A stretch of 47,113 nucleotides of DNA from Treponema sp. (lineage in GTDB: Bacteria; Spirochaetota; Spirochaetia; Treponematales; Treponemataceae): positions 1 through 47,113 of the forward strand of contig JAAYQG010000072.1 in NCBI GenBank assembly GCA_012519415.1. The letters run 5' to 3'. The stretch's first letter is position 1; the number at the start of each line of letters is the position of its first letter. The translations under genes and the position numbers were made by a program. Positions 7,151-15,650 of the stretch are shown in pieces. Under the pieces are notes generated by a model. It did no database searches. It saw only the letters and a program-made list of their open reading frames with translations, and was not told where the DNA came from.

Positions 7151-8212
7151 ATGAAAGTTCCGGTTTTTAGTTCTACTATCCGCAGAAAAGAAATGGATGC
7201 GGTACTCTCATGTATGGTTTCTGAAAAAATCGGACCGGGTGAATTAAATTCACGACTTGTTCAAAGCGTAAAAGAAAATTTTGGTATAGCCGGCTGTGCT
7301 GCTGTAAGAAGTCCTGCTATAGCATTAAAATATGCTATAAAATGTCTTGGTTTGCCAGACGAAAGTTCTGTTATGCTTTCTGCATTATCACCATCGTGGC
7401 AGATTTCTGTTATAAAAGAGCTTGGCTACAAAGTGATTCTGCTTGATGTTGTTGAAGACACTGCTCTTGTTTCTGCTGAAATTGTAGAAAATGGCATGAA
7501 ATGTGGCGGAAATCTATTGATTTTGCATGAAACACTTGGGAATTTGCCTGATTTAGATTCCATTTGCGCTTTAGGAATTCAAATCATAGAAGATATTTCT
7601 CAAAGTGCCGGTGCTTATATTGAAAAGTTGGACGAAGTTGAAAATAATGAGCCTAAAAAAAAATATGCAGGTACTTTTGGTGTTTATTCAATTTTGGGGC
7701 TTGAAGAAAATGATATTATTACAGCTGGTGGTGGTGCTGTTGTAATGGCTGCTAATTACCGTGAATGGGTTGTTCTTAAAAAGTATATTGAAGAAGCTCC
7801 CGTTACGGATTTTTTGCCTGATATTAACAGTGCATTGGCGTTGGTTCAATTAAAAGAAAGAGCTAGAAATGAGCAGATTCGTTTAGAAATGAAAGAAGTT
7901 TATGTTCGTTCGCTTATGCAAGGTAGACATAAAACTTTCGTTTGTCCATATGAAAATGCTGTGTGTGTCGTTTATTCGTTTCCTGTTTTGTTGGCTCATG
8001 GTGCAAAAGAAGTAAAGCAATATGTCGCTAGAAAAAATATAGCTGTTGCAGATGCTTTTGAAATTTCGATTGCTTCCAAATTTGAAGAAATGGCAGCAGA
8101 TTGTCCTGTTGCTCGTTCTCTTGTTCTTAGATGTGTGTTTTTTCCGCTTTATCCGCGGCTTGGCAATACACAAGCTGCAAAAATTGCAAAGGTTTTGGCG
8201 ACTTTGCCGTAA
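7151..8212 (+). CDS. DegT/DnrJ/EryC1-fold protein lacking the PLP lysine
   Basis: 353 residues with the fold of sugar aminotransferases of the DegT/StrS family (fold type I, PLP). Recognisable parts are the start VPVFSSTIRRKEMDAVL, the cofactor-ring Asp region IIEDISQSAGAY (about 145-156) and the segment before the cofactor lysine. There, family members read like NKIITTGGGG, while this protein reads NDIITAGGGA, so Asp188 replaces the Schiff-base lysine. Without it ordinary transamination is not expected. The protein may be a non-catalytic paralogue, a regulator, or a lysine-independent PLP enzyme like the known dehydratase branch, which uses His. It lies between cheW and NAD kinase in one plus-strand run. 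No sugar-nucleotide genes are adjacent. Confidence 0.75.
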   Translation: MKVPVFSSTIRRKEMDAVLSCMVSEKIGPGELNSRLVQSVKENFGIAGCAAVRSPAIALKYAIKCLGLPDESSVMLSALSPSWQISVIKELGYKVILLDVVEDTALVSAEIVENGMKCGGNLLILHETLGNLPDLDSICALGIQIIEDISQSAGAYIEKLDEVENNEPKKKYAGTFGVYSILGLEENDIITAGGGAVVMAANYREWVVLKKYIEEAPVTDFLPDINSALALVQLKERARNEQIRLEMKEVYVRSLMQGRHKTFVCPYENAVCVVYSFPVLLAHGAKEVKQYVARKNIAVADAFEISIASKFEEMAADCPVARSLVLRCVFFPLYPRLGNTQAAKIAKVLATLP

Positions 8213-8222
8213 GGACGGCATA

Positions 8223-9071
8223 ATGAAAAAAAAACGAGCCGTAATTATTATAAATGCTTATAAAGAAGAAGCTCACTTGTTGGCAGAAGATATAAAAACT
8301 TTTCTTGTAGCCGAAAACTGGGATGTTGATTTTGTGAAATTTTCAAGTTCCTGCGAAAAAGCCCCTTTTCATAGTTATGATTTAGCTATAACGCTTGGAG
8401 GCGATGGAACTGTTCTTTTTGCTGCAAGAGTATGTTTTGAAAATAAAATTCCTATTTTCCCAATAAATCTTGGAGAGTTCGGTTTTATTGCAGGAATTCA
8501 AAAAGAAAGTTGGAAAGAGCGATTGTCGTTGTTTTTAAGTGAAAAGCTTCCATTTACGGCGCGCAGTATGATAAATGTAGTTGCTATGCGAAATAATAAA
8601 ACAGTTTTTGAATCATTTGCACTTAATGATGTTGTAGTTTCAGCAGATAAAGCCGCAAAAATTGTATCACTTGGAATTGCATTTAACGGTAACTCTTTCG
8701 GTAGATTCCGCTCAGACGGAATAATTGTTGCAACTTCAACAGGTTCAACCGCTTATTCTGCTGCTGCCGGCGGACCTATAGTAGATCCGGAACTTGATGC
8801 TTTTGTTTTAAGTCCGATTTGTCCTTTTTCTCTTTCTAATAGACCGATTGTTTTGCCGTCATCAGGAGTTCTTTGCATTGATGTTTTGCCTTCTAGGGAT
8901 ACTGGTGTTTCAATAACAGCAGACGGTCAAGTTTCTGCCGGTCTTGAAAGCGGTGATATAGTTATTTTGCAAAAGGCTAAGGAAAAAGTTTTGCTTGCAG
9001 ATTGCGATTCTGCTGCTTTTTATTCAGCTTTACGTTCAAAACTCCGCTGGTCTGGAGGTCCTTGTGCTTGA
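8223..9071 (+). CDS. nadK: NAD kinase
   Basis: Phosphorylates NAD to NADP using ATP or polyphosphate; 283 residues, normal length. Motifs in order are ITLGGDGTVLFAAR (GGDGT), INLGEFGFIAG, and the NAD-binding run FRSDGIIVATSTGSTAYS followed by AAGGPIVDP. The start at 8223 is chosen because AAGGA at 8211-8215, overlapping the stop of the previous gene, gives a seven-base spacer, and the protein then begins MKKKRAVIIINAY as the family does. Its 3' end overlaps recN by eight bases, indicating translational coupling. The pairing of NAD kinase with recN is common among bacteria. Confidence 0.93.
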   Translation: MKKKRAVIIINAYKEEAHLLAEDIKTFLVAENWDVDFVKFSSSCEKAPFHSYDLAITLGGDGTVLFAARVCFENKIPIFPINLGEFGFIAGIQKESWKERLSLFLSEKLPFTARSMINVVAMRNNKTVFESFALNDVVVSADKAAKIVSLGIAFNGNSFGRFRSDGIIVATSTGSTAYSAAAGGPIVDPELDAFVLSPICPFSLSNRPIVLPSSGVLCIDVLPSRDTGVSITADGQVSAGLESGDIVILQKAKEKVLLADCDSAAFYSALRSKLRWSGGPCA

Positions 9072-10770
9072 AGATTTAAATATAAAAGATTTTGCTATTA
9101 TAGATTCAGTTCAGCTTGAATTTACAAACGGCTTTAATGTTCTTACAGGAGAAACGGGTGCCGGTAAATCTATTTTAATTGGTGCTTTATCATTTTTGCT
9201 TGGCGGAAAAGCTGATGTTTCTCAGATTCGTACAGGTGCACAAGAAGCTCGTGTTAGCGGTATAATGTTTATTTCAGAAAAACAGACAGAAGCACTTATG
9301 TGGCTTAAAGAAAGAAACATTGAACTAGAAAATAATCGAATTCTTTTGAAACGCACAATGAAAGATACAGGCAAAACAACAGCTTGGGTTCAAGATACAC
9401 CGGTTACTAAAAACGAACTTGTTGATTTTACAAGTTTTTTGGTTGATATTCACGGTCAGCATGAACATCAGTCATTAATGAAAGTTTCCGAACATAGAAA
9501 ATTTTTGGATGCTTATGCTGGAATTACTTCCCAAGTTGAATCTTTCACACAACTTTACAATCAGCTTGTAGAAAAACGCAAAATTCTCGCTGAAATGAAT
9601 ACATCAGATGAAGAGCGCAATCAAAAGATTGAGTTATTAAAATTTGCAATTGATGAAATTGAAAGTGCAGAACTTAAACCACAAGAGGAAGAAGAGCTTT
9701 CTGCCGAAGAGGCTCGTCTTACACAGTACGAAAAGCTATATGATGAAATAGAACAACTTTCGGAGCTTTTTACAAGTGAAAATGGCTCATTATCTTTGTT
9801 AAAAAGAAGCAGACCGATTTTAGAAAAAGTTTCATCTATAGATACAAGTCTTTCAACTCTTTCAAGCAGATTGGAAACAGCATATTATGAAATTGAAGAT
9901 ATAGCTGAAGAAATAAAATCATATAAAAATACACTTGTTTTTGACCCTGCAAGACTTGAACAAGTACAAGAACGTTTAGCACTTATATATAAATTAAAAA
10001 AGAAATACATAGTTCCAATCGGAAATACAGGAAACACAATAGAAAATTTACTATCTTATAAAGATAATGCACAAGCGCAGCTTGATTCACTTTCGTCTTT
10101 TGAAGGTAATCGTTCCGCATTAACCGCTGAGATTAATGATATTGCAAAAAATGTTTCTGTTATGGCAAAATCAATTTCTGAAAAACGACATGGTGCTGCA
10201 AATGAAATGGCTGAAAAAATTCAGTCTGTTCTTGCTAATCTTGGAATGAAAGGAACTTTGTTTGATGCAGGGCTTTCTGTAAAGGCACAGACAGGTGGTG
10301 TTCAGCGCTGTGGACCGTATGGAGTTGATAATGTTGAATTCATGCTTAGTGCAAATCCGGGCTCTCCGCTAAGACCTCTTGCTAAGATTGCTTCAGGCGG
10401 AGAACTTTCGAGAGTTATGCTCGCATTTAAAACTATTCTTGCAGATACAGACATTACACCAACTTTGATTTTTGACGAAATTGATACGGGAATTGGTGGT
10501 GAAGTGGCTGTATCAATTGGGGAACATATTAAAAAGTTATCTACAAAACATCAGATATTGTGTATCTCACATCTAGCGAATATTGCAGTTTGTGCCGATA
10601 CTCATATAAAGATAGAGAAATCTGTAAATGCTCAAAAGACTTCAATATCGGTTCGTGTAATAACTGAACAAGCTCGCATAGTTGAAATTGCACGTATGCT
10701 TGCCGGCGACAGTGCAAGTGCGGCTTCTTTGGAGCATGCTAGGGTTTTACTTTCTCAATATGGAGGATAA
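9064..10770 (+). CDS. recN: DNA repair protein RecN
   Basis: SMC-like ATPase acting in double-strand break repair; 568 residues, typical length. The Walker A motif is GETGAGKS near the N-terminus, followed by long coiled-coil arms rich in Glu and Lys. The C-terminal half has the signature ASGGELSRVMLAFK and the Walker B run IFDEIDTGIGGE. The start is GTG at 9064: GGAGG at 9054-9058 gives a five-base spacer and the protein starts (V/M)LEDLNIKDFAIID, as RecN proteins do. It overlaps the end of NAD kinase by eight bases. The next gene follows after eight bases. Confidence 0.95.
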   Translation: MLEDLNIKDFAIIDSVQLEFTNGFNVLTGETGAGKSILIGALSFLLGGKADVSQIRTGAQEARVSGIMFISEKQTEALMWLKERNIELENNRILLKRTMKDTGKTTAWVQDTPVTKNELVDFTSFLVDIHGQHEHQSLMKVSEHRKFLDAYAGITSQVESFTQLYNQLVEKRKILAEMNTSDEERNQKIELLKFAIDEIESAELKPQEEEELSAEEARLTQYEKLYDEIEQLSELFTSENGSLSLLKRSRPILEKVSSIDTSLSTLSSRLETAYYEIEDIAEEIKSYKNTLVFDPARLEQVQERLALIYKLKKKYIVPIGNTGNTIENLLSYKDNAQAQLDSLSSFEGNRSALTAEINDIAKNVSVMAKSISEKRHGAANEMAEKIQSVLANLGMKGTLFDAGLSVKAQTGGVQRCGPYGVDNVEFMLSANPGSPLRPLAKIASGGELSRVMLAFKTILADTDITPTLIFDEIDTGIGGEVAVSIGEHIKKLSTKHQILCISHLANIAVCADTHIKIEKSVNAQKTSISVRVITEQARIVEIARMLAGDSASAASLEHARVLLSQYGG

Positions 10771-10778
10771 CTGGAGTT

Positions 10779-11603
10779 ATGGCAAAAATTACCGCCGAGA
10801 GTAGAGAAGCTTTCGCACAAAAAAGTTCCAAGTACAAAGAACTGATAAAAGGCGTTTTTGCAAAAGAAAAAGAGATACTCGCAGAACTTCAGAAAGATAA
10901 ATCTGAAGAAGCCTTAAAAAAGATTCAACTTGCAGAACAGATGATTTATGTAGTTACGCTTTATGTTGCAATTAATAATTTGTCTGTAGAAACAATTGGT
11001 GTAAAAAATGAAGAAAATCTTAATGAAGGCAGAAAAACTATCTATAAAGCAATTATTTATCTTGAAGATGTAGTAACAAATATAGTTGATTCAACTACAG
11101 ACGATTTGAAAGAAAGCTGGGCAAAAATCGAAAGTATTTCTATGGAAAAACGTTATTATCTTTCTCGAAAACTCGGTCTTGCCATTGAGCTTGTTATGGA
11201 AGCTTATGGAGAAAATTCTAAATGGAAATGGTCTTTTGTTGAACTTCAAGGGCGTTTTATTACTGTATCTAAAAATATGTTGGATATGGTAGAAGCATCA
11301 AAAGATTACTTTGATGGACGAGCTGAAAATCATGATGTTGCTGTATATTATATGCGTATGCTAAAAGCAAGACTGCTTAAAGCTGCTGAAGGCTATCGCG
11401 ACCGTTATGAACTTTCGACAAGACGTCCTGATGATATGTTGCTAGGCATAAATTATTTGGGAGCTTATCGACGACTGCTTATTGTTCTTGGAAATGCAGA
11501 AGAAGCTGAAGATGTTAAGAAAAAGGCACAAGTTTGGAAAGAAAAAATGAAAGCCGATATGAAACAGGATATGAAACAAGATAAACAAAAAGCCCAAAAA
11601 TAG
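10779..11603 (+). CDS. Uncharacterised helical protein after recN
   Basis: I do not recognise a named family. The 274-residue protein is soluble, with no signal peptide or membrane segment, and appears almost entirely alpha-helical. It is rich in Lys, Glu and Ala, with charged heptads at the start (EAFAQKSSKYKELIKGVFAKEKEIL) and the end. The C-terminus carries a short internal repeat, MKADMKQDMKQDKQK. The middle (DRYELSTRRPDDMLLGINYLGAYRRLL) is the least repetitive part. It is the last gene of the cheW-DegT-nadK-recN run, eight bases after recN, and a terminator follows directly. Position suggests a housekeeping or repair-associated role, but nothing in the sequence proves one. Confidence 0.7.
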   Translation: MAKITAESREAFAQKSSKYKELIKGVFAKEKEILAELQKDKSEEALKKIQLAEQMIYVVTLYVAINNLSVETIGVKNEENLNEGRKTIYKAIIYLEDVVTNIVDSTTDDLKESWAKIESISMEKRYYLSRKLGLAIELVMEAYGENSKWKWSFVELQGRFITVSKNMLDMVEASKDYFDGRAENHDVAVYYMRMLKARLLKAAEGYRDRYELSTRRPDDMLLGINYLGAYRRLLIVLGNAEEAEDVKKKAQVWKEKMKADMKQDMKQDKQKAQK

Positions 11604-11608
11604 ATTTG

Positions 11609-11640
11609 AAAAAGCTGATAATTTATTAATCAGCTTTTTT
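11609..11640 (+). terminator. Intrinsic terminator after the recN operon
   Basis: AAAAAGCTGAT (11609-11619) pairs with ATCAGCTTTTT (11629-11639) around a nine-base loop, continuing into a T-run. It begins six bases after the stop of the last gene. Confidence 0.85.
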
Positions 11641-11719
11641 TATTTATACGGAATATTTAACAATTTGCGTTAAACTTAGTGCAAATCAAAAGCTACACAA
11701 TTTACATACATCCCATTAC

Positions 11720-11800
11720 GGGTTTCGTAAGATTAAACCTAAAGCTGTAGAAGCAACTCCACGATATAATAACGCTTTGTAGTTTTTTCGTACGAAACCC
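11720..11800 (-). repeat. Long inverted repeat, divergent member of the intergenic repeat family
   Basis: GGGTTTCGTA (11720-11729) and TACGAAACCC (11791-11800) are perfect 10-base inverted arms around 61 bases. Read on the minus strand, the interior holds TTCTACAGCTTTAGGTTTAA directly before the closing arm. This matches TTCTACAGTTTTGGGATTAA at 35277-35296 and its equivalents near 31900. It sits between converging transcripts. The interior is longer than in other copies. Confidence 0.5.
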
Positions 11801-11814
11801 TCATGTTTAAAAAC

Positions 11815-14514
11815 TTAAAATTCTGCAGCTTTAATTGATTCAACTAAATAGTGATAGTTTTGCTCGTTCACTTCAATGTTCAATTCTTCGCCGTCTTTTG
11901 CATTCAAAATCTTTTCACCTAATGGAGAAAGATATGAAATTACACCATTTTCCGGATCTGATTCAAACGGGCCTAAAATTGTGTAAATTTCTTTTTCTTT
12001 TGAATCTTTGTTCAATAGACTGACTGTTGTACCAAAAGAAACTCTTGTAGTTGTAATCGTTGTAGGATCAAATACAATAGCTTTATCAAGATCAGACTGC
12101 AATCTGCTAACTTGCGCATTAAGAAGCCTTTGTTGTTCTCTTGCAGCCTTATACTCGGCGTTTTCTTTTAAGTCGCCTTGTTCGCGTGCTTCATCAATTT
12201 CTTTTGCATTTGCCGGCAGTTGAACATTAATAAGGTCATCAAGCAAAGCTCTATTTTTTTCAAGCATATTCATTGTTACAAGGATGCCTTTGTTCACAGT
12301 TACTTTTTCTTCCGAACCATAGAACTTGAAATCTTTGTAAACATTCAAAATCTTGTTTCGCATATTTTGTTTTATGGCAGGGTCAAGATCTTTTACATCG
12401 TCTACAAGCGTATAAAGGCGAGTAACTGTATCAATATCATTTGAAAGCATATAGTCAAGCAGCATATCGTTCTTAAAGAGAAGTTGTTGAACATTGCGAT
12501 TGATTTTTCTGTTTTCTGTTGTTTCTCTATGATTTTCAATTTCACGGAATGTCAAATCAAGAATATGAATAAGTGTTATCAACTGTTTTTCAAACGGAAT
12601 TTCGACTTCTTGGAACCATTCCTCTTTTTGTGATTCTTTGAAAAAGAAAATAACAGCTTCCCTGTAATCTCTATAATTTTCAAAGCACATTTGAACAAAT
12701 TTAATTAATTTGTCTTTGTATCCGTTTCCAATAAGTGCGTCAATTAAATCTTGAGAAAGAACAGTTGCAAAAAGATTAATGTAAACATCAGACCAATCAG
12801 GTAAAAATTCCTTTATGCAAAAAAGAAAATCTTTTCTCAAAGATGTATTCTTTGTGTCTTTTAGTTCTTTGTAAATTTTGCGCGGATCTTCGAGGTTTGA
12901 AAATAAATCTGCAAAAGAATATTGAAGCCCCGGATTTAATGATGGGTTTGATGCAACAATTCGGCGCACAAGCAAATAAGATGCGATTATTTGTGCATTA
13001 ACTTGGCTGAATGATTTAAGATAACTTACAAAATAATCAAACATTTCTGCAAACTGCTCGGATGTTTTATCCGTTTCTTCATCATTTGCAAATTTCATAA
13101 GAATATCAATTCGTGAGAAGAAATTCTTTTGTGCTTTAAATTCATTAGCAAGTTTTTCTTCTTGTGAAATTGCATGGTCTCGAACTACAAAAAGCGAAAT
13201 ATCACTTGTATCTACGCCAAAAGTAGGATCAGCTTCAAGGATTTTTCTTGCTTGTGTACTCCAGTTTGTCCATTCTGTTGCAGAAAGAACACTTGGAACG
13301 AGTTCTGCTTTTATGCGCTTCATATCACATTTATTATTAAAGCTTTTAATGATGGTTTTAAGTGCTTTTGCTTTATTTTCTTTTATATCTTTTGAAAGTT
13401 CTTCTTTTGATTTTGTTGCTTTAAGAACCCAAATATGATCTTTTGAAAGCGGCTGTAAGGCACTTACTGCCATTTTTAGAGTCATTTTTTTTACGCCGTA
13501 ATTTTTTCCAAAGTTTATAGTAATTTCATCGCTGTCAACTTTGCGGATAATTCCTACGCCCCAAGAACGGTGGAATACGAAATTTTTAGCGTCAAACGAA
13601 ATATGCTTTTCAAAATCAGAAATTGCTTCAAAAATATTTCGCCAGCTCTGGTTTAAGTTTGATACTTTAATATAACTTTCCAACTGGCTATGGTCTGAAT
13701 GTTTTCCACGATAACATTCAACAATTTCTTTACGTGCCCACTGATCTTTATCGTCGTAAGAGAGAATAATTTTCAAAATATCAATAGCCGTATTCCATTT
13801 TTGGTTATCACGGTAATAATTGTAAAGTTCATGAAGAAGAAGTGCAGCTTTTTCTTCGCTTACGGTTTTTGCAACTTTGCGTTGAACGAGATAGAAAAAA
13901 TCAATTTCTTCAGGAATTAAAGAAACAAGTTTTGTCCATGTTTCTTTGATTTGATTTCCTAAATTTTTATTAACAAAGCGAAGAAGGGCTTTTTTGTAAT
14001 ATTCTACAGCTGTTTCGTCATCTTTATCTTGTTCGTATTTTTCTGCAAGAAGTTTTGCAATTTCTGCTTCATCATGGTCAATTTTTACAAGATTTGCATA
14101 AACTTCCCATATTTTTTCATTTCCATCTTCTTTATAACATTCTGCAAGTTTTCTAAGCGCGAATTTGTTGTTTTCATCTTCTGCAAGAATAGAATCGCAA
14201 ATATATGTAACAATATTTGTCTTATGATTATCTATAAAAATTTCAACAAGCGATATAAGTGCCGAATCATCTAGTGTTTTTTGTTTTAGCGAAAGCATTC
14301 CCGAAATATATAATCCGATAATGCTGTTTTTTGTATGCGCAAGGTGTTCATCACAAGCTGCCTTAACTTCATCAATGCAATTTTGTTTTTTTGCTTCTTC
14401 TACTACGGCCGCCAGTTCAAGAAAATGATTTTTTGAGTAATTGCTAATGGCTGCACGTGTCCATTTTTCTTCATTCAGCATATCCTGAACCGATTTCAAC
14501 AGCTCTTCAGACAT
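11815..14514 (-). CDS. greA: GreA-type elongation factor with a long N-terminal helical-repeat region
   Basis: 899 residues. From about residue 760 to the end is a complete GreA: coiled coil with the acidic tip GDLKENAEY (Asp781, Glu784, the residues that reach the RNA polymerase active site to stimulate cleavage of backtracked RNA), then the C-terminal FKBP-like domain. The first 750 residues are helical, with TPR-like repeats early on (LAECYKEDGNEKIWEVYANL, LLAEKYEQDKDDETAVEYYKKAL), and a segment RSWGVGIIRKVDSDEITINFG near 315-335 that resembles a small beta domain. Spirochaetes are known to carry this oversized GreA; ordinary GreA has about 158 residues. An AGGAG ribosome site lies before the ATG. 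It follows a TPR gene by 44 bases on the same strand. Confidence 0.9.
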   Translation of the reverse strand: MSEELLKSVQDMLNEEKWTRAAISNYSKNHFLELAAVVEEAKKQNCIDEVKAACDEHLAHTKNSIIGLYISGMLSLKQKTLDDSALISLVEIFIDNHKTNIVTYICDSILAEDENNKFALRKLAECYKEDGNEKIWEVYANLVKIDHDEAEIAKLLAEKYEQDKDDETAVEYYKKALLRFVNKNLGNQIKETWTKLVSLIPEEIDFFYLVQRKVAKTVSEEKAALLLHELYNYYRDNQKWNTAIDILKIILSYDDKDQWARKEIVECYRGKHSDHSQLESYIKVSNLNQSWRNIFEAISDFEKHISFDAKNFVFHRSWGVGIIRKVDSDEITINFGKNYGVKKMTLKMAVSALQPLSKDHIWVLKATKSKEELSKDIKENKAKALKTIIKSFNNKCDMKRIKAELVPSVLSATEWTNWSTQARKILEADPTFGVDTSDISLFVVRDHAISQEEKLANEFKAQKNFFSRIDILMKFANDEETDKTSEQFAEMFDYFVSYLKSFSQVNAQIIASYLLVRRIVASNPSLNPGLQYSFADLFSNLEDPRKIYKELKDTKNTSLRKDFLFCIKEFLPDWSDVYINLFATVLSQDLIDALIGNGYKDKLIKFVQMCFENYRDYREAVIFFFKESQKEEWFQEVEIPFEKQLITLIHILDLTFREIENHRETTENRKINRNVQQLLFKNDMLLDYMLSNDIDTVTRLYTLVDDVKDLDPAIKQNMRNKILNVYKDFKFYGSEEKVTVNKGILVTMNMLEKNRALLDDLINVQLPANAKEIDEAREQGDLKENAEYKAAREQQRLLNAQVSRLQSDLDKAIVFDPTTITTTRVSFGTTVSLLNKDSKEKEIYTILGPFESDPENGVISYLSPLGEKILNAKDGEELNIEVNEQNYHYLVESIKAAEF

Positions 14515-14558
14515 AAATACACTCCTAATATATTTTGCAGCAACTGCTGCACGAAAAT

Positions 14559-15494
14559 TTATTTTAAATATTCCTCATAAATATTTGCATCTAAAAATCT
14601 AATTTTGAGTAGCACTTCTTGAATATGTGCTCTAGCTTCGTTTGTCATTACATAATGGTCAATGAGCCAAAAATAATGATTTATCAAACGAGGCGCAACC
14701 AAAGCGCGTTCATTGCCGACTTCTTTCAAGTTATTTTCAAGTGCATATATGTTTTGTTTCAGTTTTCCAATTTCAATAGCACGAAGTTCTCTTTTTACGG
14801 AAAAAACACCATATAAAACGCCGTAAACTGGAATCCATTCTTGTAAAACAGCACCGCTGTAACCGAGCTGTTCAGTCTGTTTAATTAAATAGCAAATTAA
14901 TTCTGAATCTAACAAGCTTAAATCAACTTTTTGCGGGTCAATAAAAAACGCTTCTCTAAAAAGCACTTTTGCTGTTCGTTCTTCGCCGCAGAGTGCGTAA
15001 CAATCTGCCATTTCAGACAAAATTGTTGCAGAATCAGACACCATAGAATTAGCTTTATCAAGGTATCTTAATGCTGTTTCGTAGTCGCCAAGTTTTTTAT
15101 GGCATAAACCTGCTTTGCGGTACAAATCTGGATTCGGCTGAATTTTTCCACTGCTGTTAATCATTGAATCGTAACATTCAAGTGCTAAAGAAAAAATTCC
15201 CTGCCTGATAGCATAAATGCTTCTTTCAAAGTACAACCCATCTTTTCCCATCGTTTGTGTAAAATCTTTCCAATTAGAAACGATATTTTCACCTTGTTCA
15301 TAAGGAGAAGAAAGGTTTTGAATGCGAGATAGTTTTTGATTCCAGTAATTTATGCCTTTTAAAGTATACAGAATTTCAATGTTTTCAAGGTCATTTGTGA
15401 GTGCTTCACTTAAAATCTCATTTGCTTTTACCAGTTGACCTTGTTTGAGTAATTCGTATGCTTTTGCTAGTTCATTTTCAGCTTGTGTATTCAT
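14559..15494 (-). CDS. Tetratricopeptide-repeat protein
   Basis: 311 residues, no signal peptide. TPR units are visible in the first 40 residues (AYELLKQGQLVKANEILSEALTNDLENIEIL) and at about 125-185 (LYRKAGLCHKKLGDYETALRYLDKA, then ILSEMADCYALCGEERTAKVLFREAFFIDP). The C-terminal 120 residues are helical without clear repeats. It should act as a cytoplasmic protein-binding scaffold; the partner is unknown. It is the first gene of a two-gene minus-strand unit with the GreA-like protein, so a role with transcription complexes is conceivable. There is no Shine-Dalgarno, and the promoter leaves only about six bases of leader. Confidence 0.78.
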   Translation of the reverse strand: MNTQAENELAKAYELLKQGQLVKANEILSEALTNDLENIEILYTLKGINYWNQKLSRIQNLSSPYEQGENIVSNWKDFTQTMGKDGLYFERSIYAIRQGIFSLALECYDSMINSSGKIQPNPDLYRKAGLCHKKLGDYETALRYLDKANSMVSDSATILSEMADCYALCGEERTAKVLFREAFFIDPQKVDLSLLDSELICYLIKQTEQLGYSGAVLQEWIPVYGVLYGVFSVKRELRAIEIGKLKQNIYALENNLKEVGNERALVAPRLINHYFWLIDHYVMTNEARAHIQEVLLKIRFLDANIYEEYLK

Positions 15495-15506
15495 GATACA
15501 TATTCT

Positions 15507-15534
15507 ATTATACTGAATTGCGGTCTTTAGTCAA
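15507..15534 (-). promoter_or_regulatory. Strong promoter of the TPR-greA unit
   Basis: On the minus strand TTGACT (15534-15529), 16 bases, then a perfect TATAAT (15512-15507). The start near 15500 is only about six bases before the ATG at 15494. Confidence 0.7.
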
Positions 15535-15598
15535 TTGATACATAAGTTTTTTTTGAAACGAGCCAAAGTTTATAATATGTTTTATATGATTAGTCAAG

Positions 15599-15620
15599 AT
15601 GTAAATTTATCTATTTACAT
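15599..15620. promoter_or_regulatory. Palindromic operator candidate before rpe
   Basis: ATGTAAAT (15599-15606) and ATTTACAT (15613-15620) are perfect 8-base inverted arms around TTATCT. The right arm contains the TTTACA -35 box of the rpe promoter, so a dimeric regulator bound here would control initiation directly. The regulator is unknown. Confidence 0.5.
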
Positions 15621-15642
15621 ACTTAACCGATTCGAGTAATAT
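15614..15642 (+). promoter_or_regulatory. Promoter of rpe
   Basis: TTTACA (15614-15619) and TAATAT (15637-15642) are 17 bases apart. The start near 15649 is two bases before the rpe ATG, and there is no Shine-Dalgarno, so the message should be nearly leaderless. A further TATAAT at 15571-15576 lacks a good -35. Confidence 0.55.
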
Positions 15643-15650
15643 GGTAATCA

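Noticed and set aside
8046-8222. Longer NAD kinase start inside the DegT-fold gene
   Set aside because: The upstream frame is antiphase with a real gene and NAD kinases begin at the MKKKRAVIIINAY position, which has its own AAGGA site.
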